Positions 59,143 through 64,000 of a stretch of 64,000 nucleotides of DNA are shown in pieces; the first letter of the stretch is position 1; each line of letters begins with the position of its first letter. Source of the stretch: Flaviaesturariibacter aridisoli. GTDB taxonomy: Bacteria > Bacteroidota > Bacteroidia > Chitinophagales > Chitinophagaceae. The translations under genes were made by a program, and so were the position numbers. The DNA is taken from positions 124,001 to 188,000 of the forward strand of contig NZ_SKFH01000002.1 of the NCBI RefSeq assembly GCF_004343705.1, in the 5' to 3' direction. The notes beneath the pieces are model-generated. The model saw nothing but the letters and a program-made list of their open reading frames with translations, was not told the DNA's origin and searched no databases.

Positions 59143-59724
59143 ATGGAACTCATCTTCGCCACCAACAACGCTCATAAAGTGGACGAGCTGCGGGCCGTGC
59201 TGCCCGCTGGCTTTCGGATCCTTTCACTGAAAGAAGCCGGCATCTTCCAGGATATTCCCGAGCCCTTCGACAGCCTCCGGGAGAATGCCCGGGAAAAAGC
59301 CCGCGTCATCCATGAGCTTACCGGCAGGGATTGCTTCAGCGAAGACACCGGCCTGGAAGTGGCGGCACTGGGCGGCGCCCCGGGCGTGCACAGCGCCCGC
59401 TATGCCGGCGATGACCGCTCCCCTTCCGCCAACACCGACAAGCTCCTCCGCGAGCTCGATGGCGCCACTGACCGCTCGGCCCGCTTCCGAACCATTATTT
59501 GCTTATGTTTGGCGGGCACCTACCATGAATTTGAGGGCATCTGTCCGGGCCGGATCAGCGCAAACCCGCAAGGGACGGGCGGCTTCGGCTATGACCCCGT
59601 GTTTGTTCCGGATGGTGGCGACGGCCGCACTTTCGCCGAAATGACCTTGGCCGAAAAGGGCCGATTCAGCCACCGGCGCAAGGCCCTCGACAAACTGGTA
59701 GCATTTTTGACGATAAACCCATAA
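59143..59724 (+). CDS. rdgB: dITP/XTP pyrophosphatase (HAM1/RdgB)
   Basis: The start MELIFATNNAHKVDEL is the family start; an upstream reading through the repeat is rejected. 193 residues. The enzyme hydrolyses non-canonical purine triphosphates to prevent their incorporation into nucleic acid. FATNNAHKVDELRA, SEDTGLEVAALGGAPGVHSARYAGD (shown in part: EDTGLEVAALGGAPG), GFGYDPVFVPDG and FSHRRKAL are diagnostic. Confidence 0.96.
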   Translation: MELIFATNNAHKVDELRAVLPAGFRILSLKEAGIFQDIPEPFDSLRENAREKARVIHELTGRDCFSEDTGLEVAALGGAPGVHSARYAGDDRSPSANTDKLLRELDGATDRSARFRTIICLCLAGTYHEFEGICPGRISANPQGTGGFGYDPVFVPDGGDGRTFAEMTLAEKGRFSHRRKALDKLVAFLTINP

Positions 59725-59758
59725 AATACCGCACGGCAGAGCCGTTCGACGCAACCAA

Positions 59759-60310
59759 ATGATCAGCGAAAGCGACTTAGTAGAGGGATGCCGCCAGGGC
59801 GACCGGAAGCTTCAGAAGGAGCTGTACGAACGCTTCGCCCCGAAAATGTTCGGGGTGTGCCTGCGTTACGCCGGGGCGACCGAAGAGGCCGAGGATATCC
59901 TGCAGGAGGGGTTCGTGAAAGTGTTCAACAAGATCAGTTCCTTTCGCGGCGAAGGCTCTTTCGAGGGCTGGATCCGCCGGATCATCGTGAACACCGCCAT
60001 CGAGCACTTCCGCCGGAAGACCTACCTGCAGCCCGTCACCGAGCGGGAGGAAGAGACCATGGAGTCGGACTACCTCTCGGTGCTGGACAGCCTGGCCGAA
60101 AAGGATATCATCGGCCTCGTGCAGCAGTTGTCGCCGGGCTACCGCTCGGTGTTCAACATGTACGTGGTGGAAGGCTACACCCACAAGCAGATCGGCGAGC
60201 TCCTCGGCATCTCCGAAGGAACGAGCAAATCGCAATTATCGCGCGCTAAGGCCATCCTGCAAGACCTGGTACGCACCCATCTGGATAAAAAACAAAAACA
60301 GGCTCCCTGA
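59759..60310 (+). CDS. ECF-type RNA polymerase sigma factor
   Basis: The 183-residue protein has sigma-70 region 2 (MFGVCLRYAGATEEAEDILQ, EGFVKVFNKISSFRGEGSFE) and region 4 (LSPGYRSVFNMYVVEGYTHK, QIGELLGISEGTSKSQLSRA). Regions 1 and 3 are absent, as in ECF factors. Gene spacing of two bases to the next gene, a single-pass membrane protein, suggests a sigma/anti-sigma pair responding to an envelope signal. Confidence 0.93.
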   Translation: MISESDLVEGCRQGDRKLQKELYERFAPKMFGVCLRYAGATEEAEDILQEGFVKVFNKISSFRGEGSFEGWIRRIIVNTAIEHFRRKTYLQPVTEREEETMESDYLSVLDSLAEKDIIGLVQQLSPGYRSVFNMYVVEGYTHKQIGELLGISEGTSKSQLSRAKAILQDLVRTHLDKKQKQAP

Positions 60311-60312
60311 GT

Positions 60313-61134
60313 ATGAAAGAGACGTGGCAAGACCGATTGAAGCGATTCGAGGCAATGCCCCCGCCCCAGCTGTGGGACCGGGTGGAAGCGTCGCTGGAGC
60401 AGGACCCTGCTTCGGTGGCCGAACGCCTGCAGGCCTTCACGGCACCGCCACCCGCCGGTATGTGGGACCGCATCGAGCAGCAACTCGACGGTACCGCTAC
60501 CGCCGAAGAGGCACCCGTGGTAGCCTTTCCCCGCCGGCGCAACAGCTTCTTCGCCTATGCCGCTGCTGCGGCCCTCATCGGTGCTATCCTCGTGGGCACG
60601 ACCCTGCTGCTCAACCGCAATGAGCCGGCACCCGCCGTTGCTGTACGCACCGGGCAGCCCGCTACGGCTCCTGCCGCAACCACCGCACCGCTGCACACCG
60701 CCGCTGCACCCGAGGAGGCCGCAACAACGCAAACCGACATCGACGTGGCCATTACCGCGCCCGCAAATAACCCTGCCGCCACCCGGGCAGATCAAACCGC
60801 CAGCCGGGTACCTGCCCGCAGCGCCGCTCCCGGCCCTGCCGTCCGCGTGCCCGCCAATACGTATGCTTCCGCGTCCCTGGCCCGGACGGCGCCCGCCCAT
60901 ACGGCTGCGCTTGACGAAGACCGTTACCTCGTGCGTTCGTACAACAACGGCAGCACGGTTCGCTTTTCCAAGAAAGTATCCCCCGTAGTGGACTGTGCCG
61001 AGCACTCCACCGGCTTCAGCCAAAGCCTCTGCAAGGTGAGCATCGGTGCCGTGCAGGAAAAAATGGCCTTGTCGGTGGTTACCGATTTCGGCGGACTCAT
61101 CGAGCGCTTGCAAGACCTGGAAACCAGCAAATAA
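60313..61134 (+). CDS. Single-pass membrane protein, probable anti-sigma factor
   Basis: The 273-residue protein has a cytoplasmic N-terminus with two similar helical motifs, MPPPQLWDRVEASLEQD (about 14-30) and APPPAGMWDRIEQQLDG (about 44-60). One membrane segment follows (FFAYAAAAALIGAILVGTTL, about 78-97), then an Ala/Pro/Thr-rich spacer and a C-terminal periplasmic domain (about 210-273) with two Cys. No zinc motif of the ZAS type is seen. Position right after the sigma gene supports an anti-sigma role; the family is not one I can name. Confidence 0.6.
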   Translation: MKETWQDRLKRFEAMPPPQLWDRVEASLEQDPASVAERLQAFTAPPPAGMWDRIEQQLDGTATAEEAPVVAFPRRRNSFFAYAAAAALIGAILVGTTLLLNRNEPAPAVAVRTGQPATAPAATTAPLHTAAAPEEAATTQTDIDVAITAPANNPAATRADQTASRVPARSAAPGPAVRVPANTYASASLARTAPAHTAALDEDRYLVRSYNNGSTVRFSKKVSPVVDCAEHSTGFSQSLCKVSIGAVQEKMALSVVTDFGGLIERLQDLETSK

Positions 61135-61136
61135 CC

Positions 61137-61559
61137 ATGGCCCGTATCCGCATCGATCTGCCCGCAGATTTTTCATTTTCCACCGTGCTGCCCGTCCGGG
61201 TCACTGACCTCAATTATGGCGACCACCTCGGCAACCATGCGCTGCTTGGCCTGCTCCACGAAGCCCGGATGCAATACCTGGCCACGGCCGGCGCGTCGGA
61301 ACTGTCGTTCTTCGGTGCTTCCCTGATCATGAGCGACGCAGCTATCGAATACAAGGGGGAAGGTTTTTACGGCGATGCCCTGCGCTTTGAGGTAGTCGCC
61401 ACCGAATGGAGCCGCGTGGGGTTCGAACTATATTACCGCGTTACCAAGGATGACGGAAAGACGCCGATCGCAAACGCCAAGACCGGCATGATCTGCTTTG
61501 ATTATACAGCGCGGAAAGTTGTTTCGGTTCCTGACGTCGCGAAGGCGGCGCTGAAATAA
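61137..61559 (+). CDS. Acyl-CoA thioesterase, 4-hydroxybenzoyl-CoA thioesterase type
   Basis: The 140-residue hotdog protein has VRVTDLNYGDHLGNHALLGL with the catalytic Asp/His-like region of the FcbC/YbgC group and GEGFYGDALRFEVVATEWSR. Substrate unknown; acyl-CoA or acyl-ACP of a small acyl group is likely. Two bases after the membrane protein gene, so probably the third gene of the sigma operon, which is unusual company. Confidence 0.8.
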   Translation: MARIRIDLPADFSFSTVLPVRVTDLNYGDHLGNHALLGLLHEARMQYLATAGASELSFFGASLIMSDAAIEYKGEGFYGDALRFEVVATEWSRVGFELYYRVTKDDGKTPIANAKTGMICFDYTARKVVSVPDVAKAALK

Positions 61560-61682
61560 GGCCAGGCGAAAGCGCACAACGATTTAAAGCCGCTTTTTCT
61601 TCGGTAACGAAAGTGCTGAAATAGTACCTTGGCGTCTTTACGCCGATGCGTTTTGGGGTGAAACCAAGGCGACCGAAGGTCC

Positions 61683-62414
61683 TTACCCGTTCCATATCTT
61701 CCAAGAAGCTTCTGCCTGGAACACCAGCATGTCATATCCATTCCTGATCTGCGCACCCCGCTCCTGGCCTTTCCGTAGAAATGCGGTAACCTCCGGGTTG
61801 TATACGAGGTCAAAAAGGAGGTGCTGCGCTGTGAGTGCTTCGTAGGGAATCGGCGGCAAGCTTTCCACATCCGGCCAGGTGCCGAGCGGCGTGGTATTGA
61901 CGATCAGGTGAAATTCGCCCAGCCGGTCGGCATTCAGATCATCGTAGGAAAAAATTTCGCTTGTGCCCGATCGTGATACGGAGCGGCATTCGATTCCCAT
62001 TTGCGACAGTGCATAACGAACGGCTGCGGCCGCGCCACCGGTGCCCAGCACCAACGCTTTGGGCAAACGCCCGTTCAGCATTGGGAGTAGCGCATCACGG
62101 AAGCCTGTCCAGTCGGTATTAAATCCTTCGAGTTTCCCGTTGCGAAAGCGGATCGTATTAGCTGCGCCGATCGCCTGCACGTCGGGGTGCAGCAGGTCCA
62201 GGAAAGGCAGAATCTCCTTTTTGTAGGGGATCGTTACATTGAGTCCGGCGAGGTCGGGATGTCGCTCCAGCAAAAGCGGGAACGCACCGATCGCGTCGAG
62301 CTCGAACAGCTCATAGACACAATCGGTGCGTTCTTCGCGCAAAAATTTATCAGTGAAGTAGCCCTTCGAAAAGGAGTGCTTCAGCGTCCGGCCGATGAGA
62401 CCGAATCGGCGCAT
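61683..62414 (-). CDS. aroE: Shikimate 5-dehydrogenase
   Basis: The 243-residue enzyme reduces 3-dehydroshikimate with NADPH in the aromatic amino acid pathway. The shikimate-binding SxS is in LKHSFSKGYF (Ser14, Ser16), the catalytic Lys65 in NVTIPYKKEI, and the NADP-binding VLGTGGAAAAVRYAL follows. It is somewhat shorter than E. coli AroE (272). Its start overlaps the comA stop by one base. A spacer with a CCTTGGCG/CCAAGGCG repeat (61627-61671) separates it from the convergent thioesterase gene. Confidence 0.95.
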   Translation of the reverse strand: MRRFGLIGRTLKHSFSKGYFTDKFLREERTDCVYELFELDAIGAFPLLLERHPDLAGLNVTIPYKKEILPFLDLLHPDVQAIGAANTIRFRNGKLEGFNTDWTGFRDALLPMLNGRLPKALVLGTGGAAAAVRYALSQMGIECRSVSRSGTSEIFSYDDLNADRLGEFHLIVNTTPLGTWPDVESLPPIPYEALTAQHLLFDLVYNPEVTAFLRKGQERGAQIRNGYDMLVFQAEASWKIWNG

Positions 62415-63184
62415 CAGGCCTTCTCCTTGTTGAGGTAGAGGTGAAAGGTATCGCCGCGCAGGCCCACGCGCATCGCCTCGAGGGGCAGCACTTCATTGGG
62501 TGCGATGTTGCCGAGGTTCACGTTGCAGCCGATCAACTCGATGAAGTAAAGCTGCTGGGCTTTTTGCGGGGCTTCCCAGAGAATCTTCTCTGCCGGGATC
62601 TGCGTCAGGATCTCCTGCACAAGACCTTCGCGTACTTCACCCGAACCGCGGTAGATACCGACGTTTCCGGCCTCGCGGGCTTCAGCGATCACGTAGGTGG
62701 AGCCGGCTTCCAGCTCGGCACGCATCAGCTCGATCCATTTGTAGGGCGGAATGATATGGGCCGCGTCCTTCGAACCAACTTCGCTAAGGACGGTGCCGTG
62801 GGCCGTTAATTTTTCGATGTAGCCGCATTTTTCGGCATGGGGGATCTCGATGGAGCCATCGCTTACCTCCATATAGGAGATGCCGTAGTTCTTGCACACC
62901 GCGATGTAATCTTCAAACTGGTTGCGGATCAGGAAAGCTTCGAAGAGCGTTCCACCAAAGTAGATCGGCATGCCGTAGTCGGCGTACACTTTCAGCTTTT
63001 CGTCCAGATTGGGCGTTACGTAAGAAGTGCCGAAACCCAGTTTCACGATATCTACGTGCGGACCGGACACGCTGAGAAAATTCTTGACTTCTTCAATGCT
63101 CAGGCCTTTGTCCATGACCATGGTCAGGCCGGAGGTGCGGGGCTTACTGATACGCTCGGGGATCTGCGAAAGGTTGAAATTCAT
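62414..63184 (-). CDS. Phosphosulfolactate synthase-like protein (ComA family)
   Basis: The start MNFNLSQIPERISKPRTSGL at 63184 is preferred to a much longer reading that crosses a promoter box. The 256-residue TIM-barrel protein has SGLTMVMDKGLSIEEVKNFL, VDIVKLGFGTSYVTPNLDEK and YGISYMEVSDGSIEIP, the ComA family pattern. ComA joins sulfite to phosphoenolpyruvate, the first step to sulfolactate (in methanogens, to coenzyme M). Bacteroidota lack coenzyme M; sulfonate metabolism or sulfonolipid supply are possibilities. Coupled to aroE by a one-base overlap. Confidence 0.85.
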   Translation of the reverse strand: MNFNLSQIPERISKPRTSGLTMVMDKGLSIEEVKNFLSVSGPHVDIVKLGFGTSYVTPNLDEKLKVYADYGMPIYFGGTLFEAFLIRNQFEDYIAVCKNYGISYMEVSDGSIEIPHAEKCGYIEKLTAHGTVLSEVGSKDAAHIIPPYKWIELMRAELEAGSTYVIAEAREAGNVGIYRGSGEVREGLVQEILTQIPAEKILWEAPQKAQQLYFIELIGCNVNLGNIAPNEVLPLEAMRVGLRGDTFHLYLNKEKA

Positions 63185-63210
63185 GTACGCGGTTTGTGGT
63201 GGATTGCGCG

Positions 63211-63244
63211 CAAAAGTAAGAAAGTGCGCGGAAGCGCCGGTCAA
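63211..63244 (-). promoter_or_regulatory. Promoter of comA-aroE
   Basis: Minus strand: TTG (63242-63244), a 23-base spacer, then TACTTTTG (63211-63218), an exact -7 box 26 bases before the comA ATG. The spacing is at the long end of the accepted range. Confidence 0.5.
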
Positions 63245-63271
63245 AATGCGGTCAAAACTGGGATGGCCAAA

Positions 63272-63393
63272 GGCGTCAGGCGTGAAGCGTGAGCCGTCAA
63301 CCGTGAGCCGTGAGCACGCATTGCGCGCAAAAAAAGAACGGATGCCGATGGCATCCGTTCTTTCGTCGCAGGCGTCAGCGCTCACGCGTCACG
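63272..63393. repeat. Inverted GTGAGCC/CGCTCACG word repeat around a terminator
   Basis: Left arm 63272-63318 has GGCGTCAGGCGTGAAGCGTG and CCGTGAGCCGTGAGCACG; right arm 63371-63393 has GGCGTCAGCGCTCACGCGTC. The arms are partly complementary and enclose the 14-bp terminator hairpin. The right arm runs into the 3' end of the TPR gene. Confidence 0.55.
63333..63363. terminator. Strong hairpin after the TPR gene
   Basis: AAAGAACGGATGCC/GGCATCCGTTCTTT, a perfect 14-bp stem with a GAT loop, A/T-flanked, located 26 bp after the TPR gene stop on the minus strand. Confidence 0.88.
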
Positions 63394-64000
63394 TCTTCCG
63401 CTTACCGCGCTTGTTCCGTGCGATCACCTCCACTACCTGCTGGTTTTGCAGCAGCTCGGGGCAAAGCTCCAGGAAGCGGTTGAGCAGCTTCGGCGCGGCC
63501 TGCAGGGCGGTTTCCAGCGTCAGGAGGCCTTCCTTGCTCTGGCCCAGGGCCATCTGCACGGCGGCTAGGTAGTAGATGAACAGCGGCTTGCGCTCGGTCT
63601 GCTCCAGCGCGGCATACGTTTGCACCAGCGCCTCGTCGTAGAAACCTGCGCTGAACAGGCAGCGGATCAAGGCCTCCCAGCCGCTTTTGTTGCGCGGCTT
63701 ATTGCCGACCACGATCGAGAAGTAGTGGATCGCCTCCTTGAAGGCGCCCAGCTGCAGCTGGCACTCGCCCATCAGGAGGTTGTATTCGTTCTGCTGGCGG
63801 TTCAGGCGCAAGGCTGCCTCAAGCTGCTTGACAGCGGCGCTCCACTGCTGCTCGTTGTAATAGGTGCAGGCGATCTTGTAGTGCAGGCGGCCGTCTTCCG
63901 GATTGAGGTGTACGGCTTTGCGGTAGTTAAAACGTGCCTGGGCCCAGTTGCGCAGCTTGTCGTAGCAATGACCGATGGCTTCGTAAATGACGTCTTCGGG
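63389..64000 (-). CDS. Tetratricopeptide-repeat protein (5' part outside the window)
   Basis: The frame is open to the right window edge; an apparent start inside (TTG) is not used because TPR units continue upstream (EAIGHCYDKLRNWAQARFNY, LHYKIACTYYNEQQWSAAVK). The visible 203 residues hold at least four to five TPRs, for example YNLLMGECQLQLGAFKEAIH and WEALIRCLFSAGFYDEALVQ, and end with a basic NKRGKRKT. Probably a scaffold protein; which system it serves is unknown. A strong hairpin follows. Confidence 0.85.
   Translation of the reverse strand, partial: PEDVIYEAIGHCYDKLRNWAQARFNYRKAVHLNPEDGRLHYKIACTYYNEQQWSAAVKQLEAALRLNRQQNEYNLLMGECQLQLGAFKEAIHYFSIVVGNKPRNKSGWEALIRCLFSAGFYDEALVQTYAALEQTERKPLFIYYLAAVQMALGQSKEGLLTLETALQAAPKLLNRFLELCPELLQNQQVVEVIARNKRGKRKT

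Noticed and set aside
63185-63385. 67-residue N-terminal extension of the ComA-like protein
   Set aside because: It crosses the -7 box and the GTGAGCC repeat. The family start is at 63184.

Overview
The window reads as chromosomal DNA of a fairly GC-rich member of the Bacteroidota, most likely class Chitinophagia (Chitinophagaceae-like). The signs are a SusC/SusD outer-membrane pair, -7 promoter boxes of the TAnnTTTG type directly before many genes, almost no Shine-Dalgarno sequences, a cytochrome/DUF5777/YceI cluster, a LytS/LytT two-component system and an S10-spc ribosomal cluster. No phage, transposase, plasmid or CRISPR module is visible. The accessory content is in intergenic repeats and in the arrangement of genes.

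Layout. 0-9 kb: cell-envelope and housekeeping genes (OmpA-family protein, pepT, SlyD-like FKBP, a NamZ-type muramidase, fmt, a C1-family peptidase with a LysM partner, an RsmF-like rRNA methyltransferase). 9-15 kb: three-gene proton-translocating transhydrogenase, a methyltransferase, folA-thyA and a TPR protein. 15.8-20.8 kb: a lipoprotein cytochrome/DUF5777/YceI operon, an SRPBCC protein and lytS-lytT. 20.8-27.5 kb: a DeoR-type regulator, susC, susD and murQ in one orientation, a candidate locus for uptake and catabolism of peptidoglycan sugars, then a single-domain response regulator. 27.5-36.9 kb: a structured noncoding stretch, tRNA-Val(GAC), proline dehydrogenase, thioesterase, acyltransferase, rpsA, a PagL-like lipid A deacylase and a DUF2807 lipoprotein. 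36.9-57 kb: an HI0933-type flavoprotein, then the S10-spc ribosomal cluster on the minus strand, in transcription order rpsJ, rplC, D, W, B, rpsS, rplV, rpsC, rplP, rpmC, rpsQ, rplN, X, E, rpsN, rpsH, rplF, R, rpsE, rpmD, rplO, secY, map. Upstream of it the str genes (rpsL, rpsG, fusA) are interrupted by a Lys/Ala-rich histone-H1-like gene on the opposite strand and by a DUF4382 lipoprotein gene. 57-64 kb: ilvE, an unknown protein, rdgB, an ECF sigma factor with a membrane partner, a thioesterase, aroE, comA and a TPR gene cut by the window end.

The most unusual material is intergenic. Many spacers hold short words, mostly about 7 nt long, repeated in tandem and often followed by their reverse complement. 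The word differs from spacer to spacer but the architecture is the same, and several copies lie inside the ribosomal operon or next to terminators and -7 boxes. A second dispersed signal is the palindrome CCGTA-N4-TACGG, present four times exactly and several more times in degenerate form. I do not know a named family for either.

Gene calls rest on protein motifs read by eye. No database search or folding programme was run.
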